DNA of 64,000 nucleotides, from the NCBI GenBank assembly GCA_963808705.1, contig CAWEHB010000013.1, forward strand, positions 415,772-479,771, given 5' to 3'. Below are positions 24,889-33,682 of the stretch, piece after piece (position 1 is the first letter of the stretch; each line of letters opens with the position of its first letter). The notes below the pieces were generated by a model. It was not told the origin of the DNA. It was given only the letters and a program-made list of their open reading frames with translations, and searched no databases. Source of the DNA: JASHPR01 sp963808705 (lineage in GTDB: Bacteria > Actinomycetota > Actinomycetes > Streptosporangiales > Streptosporangiaceae). Made by a program: the position numbers and the translations under genes.

Positions 24889-24990
24889 CGTCCTCCAGCC
24901 TGGTGCGCGCACGGCGGCAGGCCATGAGGATGCCGGGCCGCTCATGCCGCCGGGGGGCCACCATGTGCCGCGACGGCACCAGCCGGCGCG

Positions 24991-25016
24991 GCTGGCCGCC
25001 CATATGAGCGGCCAGC
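24991..25016 (-). terminator. Hairpin after the first cold-shock gene
   Basis: A perfect 9-bp inverted repeat GCTGGCCGC / GCGGCCAGC with an 8-base loop lies 14 bases beyond the stop codon of the cold-shock gene at 25030. Its position makes it a likely intrinsic terminator. Confidence 0.5.
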
Positions 25017-25029
25017 GTGACCGAACGGG

Positions 25030-25233
25030 CTAGAGCGGCTGGACCTGCTCGGCCTGCGGGCCCTTGGGCCCCCGGCCGGCCGTGTACTCAACGCGCTGGT
25101 TCTCCTGAAGGCTGCGGTAACCGTCAGCCTGGATAGCGGAGTGGTGAACGAAGACGTCGTCGGTGCCGTCGTCGGGGGCGATGAAGCCGTACCCCTTGTC
25201 GGCGTTGAACCACTTCACGGTGCCTTGAGCCAT
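25030..25233 (-). CDS. Cold-shock domain protein (CspA family)
   Basis: A 67-residue protein with start ATG 25233, 8 bases after AGGAG. Both RNA-binding motifs are intact: RNP1 as KGYGFI and RNP2 as DVFVHHSAI. The N-terminus MAQGTVKWFNADKGYGFI is canonical. Such proteins bind single-stranded nucleic acid and act as RNA chaperones in the cytoplasm. It is followed by a hairpin terminator, and a close paralogue lies 270 bases upstream on the same strand. Confidence 0.95.
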   Translation of the reverse strand: MAQGTVKWFNADKGYGFIAPDDGTDDVFVHHSAIQADGYRSLQENQRVEYTAGRGPKGPQAEQVQPL

Positions 25234-25506
25234 GTGCCATCTCCTGGTGAGACGATCTTCGGGGCACACGTGCGCGTGACCCGGGGCTGGCGCGGCCGCC
25301 TGCCCGTGAAGGCTGACTATGGGTACCCACGGCGCCGCTGTCAAATTTCGCAGGCGCTGTGACACGTACACGAACTTCGACTCCAACCGCGTCCATTAAA
25401 CACCATCGCCCGGCCCCCCGCGGCCTGGCCGCTGCCCGCAAAGCTCGCCCACGCCGCAGCGGTGATGGCCGCCGACCGGGCCCAGCCGCGGTCCCCGCCC
25501 GACGTA

Positions 25507-25710
25507 TCAGCCGATGACCTTGACGTTCTCCGCCTGGGATCCCTTTTGGCCCTGCGTGATGTCGAACTCGACTTTCTGTCCTTCCTCAAGGCTGCGGTAG
25601 CCACTCCCTGTGATCGCGCTGAAGTGCACAAACACGTCCGGACCGCCCTCGACCGCGATAAAACCGTAGCCCTTGTCACCGTTGAACCACTTCACCGTGC
25701 CCTGTGCCAT
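25507..25710 (-). CDS. Cold-shock domain protein (CspA family), second copy
   Basis: Also 67 residues, start ATG 25710 after GAAGG. RNP1 is KGYGFI and RNP2 is DVFVHFSAI. It differs from its neighbour mainly in the central loop (VEGGP instead of PDDGTD) and in the C-terminus (TQGQKGSQAENVKVIG). Tandem cold-shock genes with separate promoters are common in actinobacteria. The 273 bases between the two genes, where the promoter and leader of the first copy should lie, hold no other gene. Confidence 0.95.
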   Translation of the reverse strand: MAQGTVKWFNGDKGYGFIAVEGGPDVFVHFSAITGSGYRSLEEGQKVEFDITQGQKGSQAENVKVIG

Positions 25711-25794
25711 CTTGACCTTCTTCGTCCTGGATGCGGCACTCCGCCACGGCGGCAGGGCCCGCGCCTCCAACGATTGCTCTGGCCAGCCTGTCAC

Positions 25795-25923
25795 TCAGCG
25801 CGCAGCGCTGTGAACCGGGCGGCCGTCAAGCGTGCCGAGTTGCACCCGCCGGGTGCGGGCCGCCAGCGCCCCGAGCGGGGTATAGGCCTCCAGCATCGGC
25901 TGGTCTGGCCCGCCCAGGGGCGG
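25795..25923 (-). pseudogene. LLM-class (luciferase-like, F420-dependent) oxidoreductase fragment
   Basis: About 42 codons on the minus strand read GGPDQPMLEAYTPLGALAAR and then TRRVQLGTL, which matches the second conserved block of luciferase-like monooxygenases (PMLEAYTxLGALAARTxRVxLGTLV). The preceding TIM-barrel start and all following 250 residues are missing, and the frame ends in TGA at 25795. It is a debris fragment beside the cold-shock gene and cannot encode an enzyme. Confidence 0.6.
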
Positions 25924-26060
25924 CAGCCAAGCCCGGCTATTGTTGACGCAGGCATTCATCGGGCCAGCGGCGTTCTCAAGGACGAACGCTGGGCCCACTA
26001 CCACCGCTCAGGACCCTGGCGGCGCATTACCGGACCGATGTGCTTCCTAGGAGTTTCCTG

Positions 26061-27179
26061 GTGCGATCCCTCGACGCAGGGGCTGCCCTGCCACGGCAGC
26101 CGCTACGACCGGAGTCCTCATCCCCGCCGCGGGGCAGCGAATATGCCGAGTTGTCCCGGCAGATCAAGCGGGCCGGGCTGCTGGACCGGCGCCCGTGGTA
26201 CTACGCCTGGAAGATCACGGTTACCACCGTGCTGTTCGCCGCCGGGTGGGCTGTTTTCGTCGTGGTCGGCGACTCGTGGTGGCAGCTCGCGGTAGCCGTG
26301 TTCCTGGCGGTCATGTTCACTCAGGTTGGCTTCCTGGGCCACGACGCCGGGCATCGGCAGATCCTCCGCTCCCGGCGGGCCAACTACATCGTCGGCATCC
26401 TGCACGGCAACCTTGGCATCGGGCTGAGTTACGGCTGGTGGGTCGGCAAGCACAACCGCCACCACGCCCACCCCAACCAGCAAGGCGCGGACCCCGACAT
26501 CACGATCAGCGTGCTGGCCTTCACCGAATCCCAGGCGCGCGCCCGCTGGGGCCTGTCCCGGCTGGTCATCCGCTTCCAGGCGTACCTGTTCTTCCCCATG
26601 CTGCTGGGCGAGGCGTTCAGTGTGCACGTGGCAAGCATCCGCGCGCTGACCGGCCGGGCCCCCCGTTACCGGGCATGGGAGACCGGGTTGCTCTCCATCC
26701 ACGTGGTGGGCTACCTCAGCGCGGTGTTCCTGGTACTTTCACCCGTCAAGGCGGTGGTGTTCATCCTGGCGCAGCAGGGCCTGTTCGGCCTGTATCTGGG
26801 CTCCTCGTTCGCGCCCAATCACAAAGGCATGCCCATCCTGGGCGCCTCCGACCGCAGCGGCTTCCTGGACCGGCAGGTACTCACCTCGCGTAACGTGCGG
26901 GGCGGCCGACTGACCGACGTCGCCCTAGGCAGCCTGAACTACCAGATCGAACATCATCTGTTCCCCTCCATGCCCAGGCCCAACCTACGGCGCTCCCAGC
27001 CCCTGGTCAGGGAATTCTGCCTGCAGCGGGACCTGCCCTACTGCCAGAGCAGCCTGGTCGGCTCATATGTCGATGCACTGCGCTACCTCAACAGCGTCGG
27101 CAAGTCGGCTCACCCTGGCCCTTCGGCTTCATCGGGGGGCGACGGCCAGCGAGCAGGACATGCCCGGTCCCGCGGCTGA
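26061..27179 (+). CDS. Membrane fatty acid desaturase
   Basis: A 372-residue integral membrane di-iron enzyme. GTG 26061 is chosen because AGGAG lies 7 bases upstream; the frame extends seven codons further. All three histidine boxes are present: HDAGH (94-98), HNRHH (131-135) and QIEHH (about 295-299). The glutamine in the third box is the hallmark of front-end (delta-6-like, linoleoyl-CoA) desaturases. Hydrophobic stretches near 52-95, 108-125, 165-190 and 205-250 make the usual four-helix frame. It would introduce a double bond in membrane acyl chains. Its position next to cold-shock genes fits a membrane-fluidity role, by inference. A strong hairpin follows. Confidence 0.9.
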   Translation: MRSLDAGAALPRQPLRPESSSPPRGSEYAELSRQIKRAGLLDRRPWYYAWKITVTTVLFAAGWAVFVVVGDSWWQLAVAVFLAVMFTQVGFLGHDAGHRQILRSRRANYIVGILHGNLGIGLSYGWWVGKHNRHHAHPNQQGADPDITISVLAFTESQARARWGLSRLVIRFQAYLFFPMLLGEAFSVHVASIRALTGRAPRYRAWETGLLSIHVVGYLSAVFLVLSPVKAVVFILAQQGLFGLYLGSSFAPNHKGMPILGASDRSGFLDRQVLTSRNVRGGRLTDVALGSLNYQIEHHLFPSMPRPNLRRSQPLVREFCLQRDLPYCQSSLVGSYVDALRYLNSVGKSAHPGPSASSGGDGQRAGHARSRG

Positions 27180-27221
27180 TTCATGGAGCGTGACGGGCGC
27201 CGCCGCGGGCCGTCCGTCTCC

Positions 27222-27256
27222 GGAGCCCGGTCCTCACCCCCGGGGGACCGGGCTCC
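27222..27256 (+). terminator. Strong hairpin terminator after the desaturase
   Basis: A perfect 12-bp inverted repeat GGAGCCCGGTCC (27222-27233) / GGACCGGGCTCC (27245-27256) with an 11-base loop, 43 bases after the desaturase stop, followed by GCCCCCCTTT. Confidence 0.7.
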
Positions 27257-27703
27257 GCCCCCCTTTGGAGACAGATGGCCGGCGGCGCAGGCTCGCCGTG
27301 GCCATGGCCGAGTTGACCAGCAGGAGGAAGTGTCGTAAGACCCTGGTCGTCATCACGCGGCGGCGAGCCACGGCGATCGCGCGGGCCGCTCAGCCCGGGA
27401 AGGGCACTCGGACGGCAAGCCGACCGCATGCTGGCGATGTTGTCGGTGTCTGCAGGGCTCACCAGGGCTACCCCAAGCCGATAGTTCTGATCATCTGCCG
27501 GGGGCTGGAGCAGCACGACGAGCCTAGTCTCGCAGCATGATCGCCTTCGGGCCACCCTGCACGTGGGCGGCGGGCCTGCTCAGCGGGCCTGGCGCTGGCG
27601 CGGCCGGGAGAAAGTCGGCCGGATGCCCAGTGGGCAAGGCGTGAGAGACACGGTCCGCTTACGCCGATGAGGCGGCGACGGCCCGGGGCCGGGGGGAAGC
27701 CCG
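27257..27703. other. Non-coding stretch without recognisable gene
   Basis: Short open frames exist on both strands but none has a ribosome binding site with a recognisable product. It separates the desaturase terminator from the convergent GAF-ANTAR gene. Confidence 0.4.
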
Positions 27704-28456
27704 TCAGCTGCTTGTGCTGTCACGGGGGCGTGACGGGTGGGGAGCCCATGCGAGCGGGTCGAGAGTTCCGTCGATGGCGGCCTGGGCAACATTGGTGAGG
27801 CGGAAATTGCCGTTGCGGGCGTAGGCCCGAAGCCGGGAGAAGGCCTCGGCCAGATCGATGCCCGCGCGTTCAGAGATCACGCCCTTGGCCTGCTCGATCA
27901 CCACGCGGCTGGTCAGGGCGGCGGAGAGCTGCTCGTTCAGGCGGTGTGCCTCGGCGCTAGCACGGTGCTGGGCGATGGACAGGGCGGCGAGATCTGCGAA
28001 GGCCCGGCCGACGATGACATCCGCCTCGGCCATCGGGGTGCGGGTGACGCTGAGCAGGTTCAGCGCGCCGAGGATTACCTCCCGAAGCCGCAGCGGCAGG
28101 GCAACCGCCGAGGCGAAGCCGGCCTGGCTGGCGGCGGCGGAGAACAACGGCCACCGGCCGGCCCCGGCCCGCAGGTTCTCGTGTTCGACGGGCTCGCCGG
28201 TACGGAAGGCGTCCAGGCAAGGGCCTTCCTGGGCCTGCAGCTCGAACAGCTCCAGCAGGCGCATCGCCTCGCTGGAGGAGGCCACCAGCCCCAGGCTGCC
28301 CGCCGGGGAAGCCAGCATCACCCCGGCGGCGGAGACGCCTAGGAGGCTGACGCACCGGTCCGCGAGCCCGGTCAGCAAGTCGACAACGTCATAGTCGTCT
28401 ACCAGCGTGTCGGCCATCTCGACGAGTGCCTTGACCACGTCGGCTTCTCGGGTCAT
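27704..28456 (-). CDS. GAF and ANTAR domain protein
   Basis: A 250-residue cytoplasmic regulator with ATG 28456 after TAGGAGGGTGGTGGAG. The GAF domain (about 20-165) begins DVVDLLTGLADRCVSLLGV and contains the typical QEGPCLDAFRTGEPV ligand loop. The C-terminal ANTAR domain (about 175-230) has AALTSRVVIEQAKGVISERA and AFSRLRAYARNGNFRLTNVA. ANTAR domains bind twin hexanucleotide hairpins in mRNA leaders and prevent termination. Target RNAs are not visible here. A close relative lies upstream on the same strand. Confidence 0.88.
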   Translation of the reverse strand: MTREADVVKALVEMADTLVDDYDVVDLLTGLADRCVSLLGVSAAGVMLASPAGSLGLVASSSEAMRLLELFELQAQEGPCLDAFRTGEPVEHENLRAGAGRWPLFSAAASQAGFASAVALPLRLREVILGALNLLSVTRTPMAEADVIVGRAFADLAALSIAQHRASAEAHRLNEQLSAALTSRVVIEQAKGVISERAGIDLAEAFSRLRAYARNGNFRLTNVAQAAIDGTLDPLAWAPHPSRPRDSTSS

Positions 28457-28577
28457 CTCCACCACCCTCCTAAGCACCCAACGGCCTGTCACGGCCGCGA
28501 GCGGCGGATCGAGGGTCCATGCCCGCGGTACCATCCTAGCGGCGGCCCTTTCCCGCACCCCGGCGCACCGGGCAGGG

Positions 28578-29270
28578 TCATCGCAGCCGGAGCCTGCGGG
28601 CGATGACATCCCGGACCACGTCAGCGAGCAGGCGATCGCTACTGAACGCCAACGCCCGCAAGCGGATCAGCGCCTCGGTCACGCTGATCCCCTCCTGAAC
28701 CGAGACGATGCCGGCCGCGTTGTGCACCGCGAAGTGGAAGTCGGCACCAGCCTCCAGTTCCTCGGCGACCGTGTCCGGGGGCGCGCCGGCCTGGGCCTCG
28801 AGCACCCAGCGAGCGGCCACGTCCGCCACGACCAGCGCGTCAGCGTGCTGGTCGCCGGTCAGCGGGCCGGGCACGTCCCGGTACAAGTTGAGCGCCCCCA
28901 GATGCGCCGTCCCGACTCGCAGCGGGAACCCGAAGACCGCCCGCGCCCCCGCCCGCAGCGCCGGCGGGGTGAAGGCAGGCCACCGGCGGGTCACCGGATC
29001 GGCCAGGTCGGGCTCGGTCACGACCCGGTCCTGCTGGCAGGCGTCCACGCACGGGCCCTCGCCCAGCGTGTACTGCAGCTCCTCGATCAGCCTGCTCACC
29101 TCATCACTGGTGCACAACGACCCCCGCGGTATGTCAGCAGACATGAGCATGATCCCCGCCCCGTTCACGCCCATGATCCCCGGGCATGCCCCGCACAGCC
29201 GAGCTGAAGACCACCCATCTCCGCCGTCGGACAGCGCCGCCAGGATCCGGTTCAGCCTTTCACCGGGCAT
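28578..29270 (-). CDS. GAF and ANTAR domain protein, second copy
   Basis: A 230-residue paralogue of the gene that follows it. The GAF part shows GVNGAGIMLMSADIPRGSLC, the GEGPCVDACQQDRVV loop and GARAVFGFPLRVG with HLGALNLYRD. The ANTAR-like C-terminus (FHFAVHNAAGIVSVQEGISV, TEALIRLRALAFSSDRLLAD) lacks several residues of the classical AxGILM motif, so its RNA binding is less certain. The 121 bases between the genes leave room for a separate promoter. No clear ribosome binding site is seen before ATG 29270. Confidence 0.8.
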   Translation of the reverse strand: MPGERLNRILAALSDGGDGWSSARLCGACPGIMGVNGAGIMLMSADIPRGSLCTSDEVSRLIEELQYTLGEGPCVDACQQDRVVTEPDLADPVTRRWPAFTPPALRAGARAVFGFPLRVGTAHLGALNLYRDVPGPLTGDQHADALVVADVAARWVLEAQAGAPPDTVAEELEAGADFHFAVHNAAGIVSVQEGISVTEALIRLRALAFSSDRLLADVVRDVIARRLRLR

Positions 29271-29456
29271 TCAGCAACACGATCCTCGGCCAGGGCTTGG
29301 ACGCGCGGCTCGCGATGCCGTGCCATCACTCACCTGCTGCCTCCTTCACCTGAGAAAGAAGGCGCCAGCAGGGACTGGACCTAACGCCGTTCCGGGCCCG
29401 GCCGACCGGACCCCTCTCGCCACCAACGCTACGCCACACACAGGCTAACCGCAGGT

Positions 29457-29594
29457 CGCCCGGTACTCACCACCGGAGCCGAAGTCATGGACAAGATCTT
29501 CAACGCACAAGGCCCCCGAATAGATGCCCGGCAAGCGCGCTCCGCAACTGACGCCGCCGCGAAGGCGCTGGTTGCCACTAGCCGGCGGCGGTGA
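29457..29594 (+). pseudogene. Tyrosine integrase, C-terminal remnant
   Basis: The frame RPVLTTGAEVMDKIFNAQGP followed by RIDARQARSATDAAAK closely copies the extreme C-terminus of the intact integrase at 58337-59599 (RPVITTGAEIMDKVFGP). The bases just upstream keep weak similarity to the integrase catalytic-tyrosine region but contain a stop. Only about 45 codons survive. It marks an old integration event at the left edge of the island and overlaps the end of the higA gene on the other strand. Confidence 0.65.
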
Positions 29595-29883
29595 GCGGGC
29601 GGATGCCGTCGAGCGCATCGCCCAGCCGGTCCTTTTCTACCTCTAGGTCATAGCGCGACTGCAGGTTGATCCAGAACCTCTCCGACGTGCCGAAGAAGCG
29701 GGCCAGCCGCAGCGCCGTGTCCGCGCTGATGCGGCGCTGGCCGTGAACGATCTCGTTGATCCGCCGTGCCGGGACCCCGATTTCCTTAGCCAGCCGGTAC
29801 TGGCTCACCGCCAGCGGCTTAAGGAACTCCTCCAGCAATACCTCCCCCGGATGCACCGGCCCCATGATCGTGTCCGTTGCCAT
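29578..29883 (-). CDS. higA: HigA-type antitoxin (XRE/addiction module antidote)
   Basis: A 101-residue protein with start ATG 29883 after GGGAGGGGAGGCAGG. The XRE HTH reads VSQYRLAKEIGVPARRINEI VHGQRRISADTALRLARFFG, followed by the HigA family end SERFWINLQSRYDLEVEKD. The N-terminal PVHPGEVLLEEFL is also diagnostic. HigA neutralises the ribosome-dependent RNase HigB and represses its own promoter; a double palindrome upstream fits this. The toxin gene that should precede it is reduced to 13 codons, so this antitoxin stands alone. Confidence 0.9.
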   Translation of the reverse strand: MATDTIMGPVHPGEVLLEEFLKPLAVSQYRLAKEIGVPARRINEIVHGQRRISADTALRLARFFGTSERFWINLQSRYDLEVEKDRLGDALDGIRPLTAAG

Positions 29884-29900
29884 CCTGCCTCCCCTCCCTC

Positions 29901-29942
29901 CTAGTGGTAGTCCGTGTCCTTGTCCCGGAACGATCGCAGCAC
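29901..29942 (-). pseudogene. higB: HigB toxin, truncated to 13 codons
   Basis: Directly upstream of higA a GTG-started frame encodes VLRSFRDKDTDYH and stops with TAG 17 bases before the higA start. IRSFRDKDTE is the conserved N-terminus of HigB toxins, which are about 93 residues long. About 80 codons have been lost, while the operator and higA remain. The short frame could still be translated and couple ribosomes to higA. Confidence 0.6.
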
Positions 29943-29952
29943 ACCACCAATG

Positions 29953-29984
29953 ATAACGCGGCACGTTATTAACGCAACACGTTA
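29953..29984. promoter_or_regulatory. Double palindromic HigA operator
   Basis: Two inverted repeats lie 11 bases upstream of the higB remnant start: ATAACG-cggca-CGTTAT (29953-29969) and TAACG-caaca-CGTTA (29970-29984). Their centres are 16 bases apart. XRE-type antitoxins bind such pairs to autoregulate; the role here is inferred from position. Confidence 0.55.
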
Positions 29985-30132
29985 TCAAGGCGTAGCTCAA
30001 GCGAGGCCGTCATCGGCAAGAACACCCTGTACGAGGCCGTGGCGCGAGGGTGGGGACACGGCGGGCCATATGAAAAGCCACCTGCGATTATGCCGGGCGC
30101 GTGGTCGGCTGGGGACCCCTATTCCCCGGTCA

Positions 30133-30378
30133 GACGACCCCGGCAAGCGCCGGGTGTTCGACCATCCCGGACTGCGCGTATCGGCAGCATCGCCAGCCCA
30201 CGTCTTCGCGATGAAGGCACTGGCAGCCAGGACACGCGACATCGATGATCTCCGCGTGCTTGCCGAGATCATCGGCGTGGAATCAGTCAACGAAGCCCTG
30301 CAGATCTGCGCGGAGTTCTATCCGGACGGACCAGTTCCTGAACGCTCTGTCGCCGTCCTGCGAGAACTCTTCGGGTGA
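30133..30378 (+). pseudogene. DUF6036-like nucleotidyltransferase, C-terminal remnant
   Basis: 81 codons (DDPGKRRVFDHPGLRV to VAVLRELFG) agree at 69 positions with the C-terminal half of the intact nucleotidyltransferase at 53018-53545. The catalytic GG and DxD half is missing, and the similarity starts abruptly at the DDPGKRR codons. It cannot be active. The duplication links the two ends of the island. Confidence 0.75.
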
Positions 30379-30699
30379 GCACCGAGCCGACCTGACGCCA
30401 GGCCATCGCCGACCGCGACACCTGACAGCGCTTGGTGCAGCCCTCGCATATGTACCGCGTCGAAGCCAGTAACGTGTTGCCACGACCGACGGGACAGGTT
30501 CTGAAACGCCGGATAGCCCGTCGGCCGGGGCCGGGGCAGCTTGCGCCGTCGATATCTGGCCTGACCGTGGACGAGATCGAGGAGCGCTGCAGCGATCGCT
30601 GCCGGTCCGTATCCTGCTGGCCGCTCCCGGTGTCACCGGGGGATGCCATCATGAGGACGGCATGTCTCACGGCGACGCGAACTGGAGCAACTCGTCGCA
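30379..30699. other. Upstream region of the Wadjet operon
   Basis: Some 320 bases without a believable gene. It should contain the jetABCD promoter. I see no convincing -35/-10 pair or palindrome. Confidence 0.35.
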
Positions 30700-32250
30700 A
30701 TGGCGATGATCAATCACCAGACCGATGCGTTCGATCTCGATGCGCTCGCGGTCAGTGATCGGTTCCGCTTGTTCGGATTTACCCGGCGTGACGACTACGT
30801 CGCTTACCTGTGGGTGCTGCGCGCCCTGGACCGGCTCCGCGGCGCGCGCATGGCGCAGGCGCATACCGACGACGTAGCCGAGGTCCTGGCCGAGTTCGCG
30901 GCCGCGCACGAGACCGTCCCCAGGAACCTGGCCAGCCTGCGGGGCCGCCTGGACAACCTCGTGGATGACGGGGTGCTGCACCGCCTCGAGGACGCCTCGC
31001 GGGCAGGCAGCCTTGCCCGGTACCGGAACCGGCAGTCTGTCTATCAGTTCAGCGAACTGGGGCACCGCGCGTACACGGCCGTGGAGGGCGTGCTCGCCGC
31101 CAGGGTGGAGGACGCGAACCTGTCCCGGCTGGTGTTCTCCGACATCCTGCGCGACCTGCACGGGCTGGCCGAGGCCAACCTGGCTGGCGACGGCGAGGAG
31201 ATCGCGCGGAGGCTAACCAGCCTGGACCGGGTTATGGAAGACATGGCCCGGCGGTCGGCCCGGTTTCATCTGACGCTGGGCGACATCACCCGGTCGACCG
31301 ACGCTTCGCCAGAGACGTTCCTGCGCTACAAGCACGCCCTGCTGGCCCACATGAGCGACTTCACGGCCGAGCTGGACCGCTACCTGCCCCGCCTAGCCGT
31401 GGCGGTCGCTCGGGTCGAGTCGACCGGAATCAGCACCCTGCTGAACCGCGCGGCGGAGGCCGACGAGCGGCCCTTGATGCGGTACGACGACGTCCTCGAC
31501 GACTGGCGGCGCCGGTGGGCGGCCGTCCGGGGCTGGTTCTCCGTCGACAGCGAGGAGTCCAGCGCCGCTGAGCTGGCCGCCGCCACCCGCGCTGGGGTGT
31601 CTAGCGTGATCGCGCTGCTGCGCCAGATCACCGAGGCCCAGCGGGGCGGCGTCAATCGGGCCACCCAGCTCCGCCACCTCGCGGCGTGGATGGTCAACAC
31701 TGCCGATGAGGATGCTGCCCATGCCCTGATGGGCGCCGCGTTCGGCCTGCGGCGGGCCCGTCATCTGGGCGGCGTGCACGAGGACAGCGAGCTGATCTCG
31801 CCGCGGCTGTCCTGGCCTGACGCACCCGGCATCGAACTCTCGGTCACATTGTTCCGGCGAGGCAAGGCGCCCACACCCGGCGTCCCGCAGCGGCTGCAGG
31901 CCGCCGACGGGATACGGGCAGAGCTGCGGCGCCGCCAGGCGGCGCGGCGCGCCGCCGAACAGGCGGCCGCGCGGGAGCTGCTCAGCTCCGGCCTGCGCGA
32001 CCGGGTACTCGACGAGAGCCAGACTCAGGTGCTGCTCACGCTGCTCACCCGGGCGCTGGAGGCCAGGTCCGTCGTGACCGGACGGATCACTGGGGGATCG
32101 GGCGGCAACGACGTGATGATGATCCGGCTGGTGCCCTCTCGGCATGGCAGCGTGGTGCGGACTGAGCACGGTATCCTCCACCTGCCAGGGCTCAGCCTGG
32201 AACTCGGCTCGGCCCGCACCGCGGGCCCGCGGGGACGCCGCGATGGCTGA
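30700..32250 (+). CDS. jetA: Wadjet component JetA (DUF2397/TIGR02677 family)
   Basis: A 516-residue protein, first gene of the four-gene operon. The N-terminus FRLFGFTRRDDYVAYLWVLR and the winged-helix segment with LRGRLDNLVDDGVLHRLED identify the DUF2397 family, the kleisin-like subunit of type III Wadjet (MukF/JetA role). The middle is helical (residues about 130-340, ending in the heptad-like DDWRRRWAAVRGWF). The C-terminal SRRAARRAAEQAAARELL region precedes a second winged helix. In Wadjet complexes JetA bridges the SMC heads. Start ATG 30700 has GGAG 12 bases upstream; ATG 30709 is possible. It overlaps jetB by 8 bases. Confidence 0.88.
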   Translation: MAMINHQTDAFDLDALAVSDRFRLFGFTRRDDYVAYLWVLRALDRLRGARMAQAHTDDVAEVLAEFAAAHETVPRNLASLRGRLDNLVDDGVLHRLEDASRAGSLARYRNRQSVYQFSELGHRAYTAVEGVLAARVEDANLSRLVFSDILRDLHGLAEANLAGDGEEIARRLTSLDRVMEDMARRSARFHLTLGDITRSTDASPETFLRYKHALLAHMSDFTAELDRYLPRLAVAVARVESTGISTLLNRAAEADERPLMRYDDVLDDWRRRWAAVRGWFSVDSEESSAAELAAATRAGVSSVIALLRQITEAQRGGVNRATQLRHLAAWMVNTADEDAAHALMGAAFGLRRARHLGGVHEDSELISPRLSWPDAPGIELSVTLFRRGKAPTPGVPQRLQAADGIRAELRRRQAARRAAEQAAARELLSSGLRDRVLDESQTQVLLTLLTRALEARSVVTGRITGGSGGNDVMMIRLVPSRHGSVVRTEHGILHLPGLSLELGSARTAGPRGRRDG

Positions 32251-33682
32251 GCTGACTGCCGCACGCAGCGTGGCGCCCAGTGATCTCGGCTCCTACCAGC
32301 ATGCGGTGCGGCTCGTGCTGACCAACGACCTCATCACCGCGTCACGGCCCCGCGCGGGTGCGCTGGCGGCGGTGCTCCGGTGGGCAGACCTCATGTCCAG
32401 GGACTTCGCCGAGCTGCTGGGGTACACGCTGATCGCCACCGCGCACCAGGTGCGGCTGGTGCGACGCCTGGACACCGTCGACGCCACCCAGCGATCGGTG
32501 TTCGCATCCCGCAGCGGGCGGCCCTTTGACCGGCGCAGGCTCGCCTACCTGTGCCTGGTCCTGGCGGTCTTCCAGCGGTCACGGATCGAGATCAGCCTGG
32601 CCGACCTGGTCCGTTCCTTCACGCCGACCGCCAACGCGATCGAAGTTCTCGGATTCGACGCCACCATCACCGAACATAAGCGGGCCGTCGTGGATGTGCT
32701 CGACTGGCTGGTGGATCACGGTGCGCTCCGGCTCTCCGACGGCTCGGCCGAGAACTGGGCGCGGGACTCCGAGCGCGGAGACGCCCTCTATGACATCGAT
32801 CACGACATCTGCGCCTCCCTCTTCCGCCCGGCCCGGCCCATCCAACACCTGTCCGGCGCGGCTGGGCTGCTTGACCTGCCCGAGATCAGCGTGAAGCGCT
32901 CCGCCCAGCGGGAGGCCGTCGCCCGGCGGGCCCGGCGGCTGCTGCTAGAGCACCCGGTGGCGTACTACGCCACGCTGGATGCCGAGACGGCGGCCTCACT
33001 GCGCAGCACTGACCTCGCCGACAACCTGGCCCGGCTCACGGGACTTGTCGTGGAGCGGCGCGCCGAGGGAGTCATGCTGGCCGACCCCACCGGCCGGTTC
33101 ACCGACCAGCCCTTCCCCGGCCGGGGCGGTGCCGTCAACCGCACCGCGGGGCTCCTGCTGGCGAAGGTCGCCGACCTGCTGGAAGACCCGGACGATGGGC
33201 CGACCGTCACCCGGCTGCCGGTGCCCACCGCCGGCGACGATCAGCACGGCGTGCTGGACCGGATCGATGCGGGACGCCCGGCGCACCCGGCCTCGGATGG
33301 GCCAGGCGGGGACCGGTCAGCCGCTTTCCCGCCCCCGCGACCGGCGGGCCAGAACGACGATCCTGAGCCGGACCCGGCGATCGCCCCGCTGATGGCTCCG
33401 TTCATCGAGCAGACCCGCCTCGCGGCCATGCTCGCCGGCTTGTACGCCGACTTCGGCCCGAGTTCGTTCACGGCTCAGTGGCACCACGACCCGGACGGGC
33501 TCCTCCGCGCGGCCCTCCGGCTCCTCGATGACCTTGGGCTCATCCGCTGCCAACCCGGCGGCGCGCTGATCCTCCCGGCCGCTGCCCGGTACCGGAATGT
33601 CACCGCCGCGCTTCCCGAAGGCGCCCGGCGTGACGGCCAGGCGGCTTTCGACTTTTCTAGCTCAGCGGAGGGAACCCCGTGA
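32243..33682 (+). CDS. jetB: Wadjet component JetB (DUF2398/TIGR02678 family)
   Basis: A 479-residue protein starting at ATG 32243 inside the jetA end. VRLVLTNDLITASRPRAGAL, FAELLGYTL and FDRRRLAYLCLVLAVFQRSR, then EISLADLVRSF are the markers of DUF2398, the KITE-like winged-helix subunit (MukE role). The helix-wing VDVLDWLVDHGALRLSDGS follows. The middle shows HPVAYYATLDAE. It probably binds the kleisin JetA and DNA. It overlaps the jetC start by four bases (GTGA), so the three subunits are made in fixed proportion. Confidence 0.88.
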   Translation: MAELTAARSVAPSDLGSYQHAVRLVLTNDLITASRPRAGALAAVLRWADLMSRDFAELLGYTLIATAHQVRLVRRLDTVDATQRSVFASRSGRPFDRRRLAYLCLVLAVFQRSRIEISLADLVRSFTPTANAIEVLGFDATITEHKRAVVDVLDWLVDHGALRLSDGSAENWARDSERGDALYDIDHDICASLFRPARPIQHLSGAAGLLDLPEISVKRSAQREAVARRARRLLLEHPVAYYATLDAETAASLRSTDLADNLARLTGLVVERRAEGVMLADPTGRFTDQPFPGRGGAVNRTAGLLLAKVADLLEDPDDGPTVTRLPVPTAGDDQHGVLDRIDAGRPAHPASDGPGGDRSAAFPPPRPAGQNDDPEPDPAIAPLMAPFIEQTRLAAMLAGLYADFGPSSFTAQWHHDPDGLLRAALRLLDDLGLIRCQPGGALILPAAARYRNVTAALPEGARRDGQAAFDFSSSAEGTP

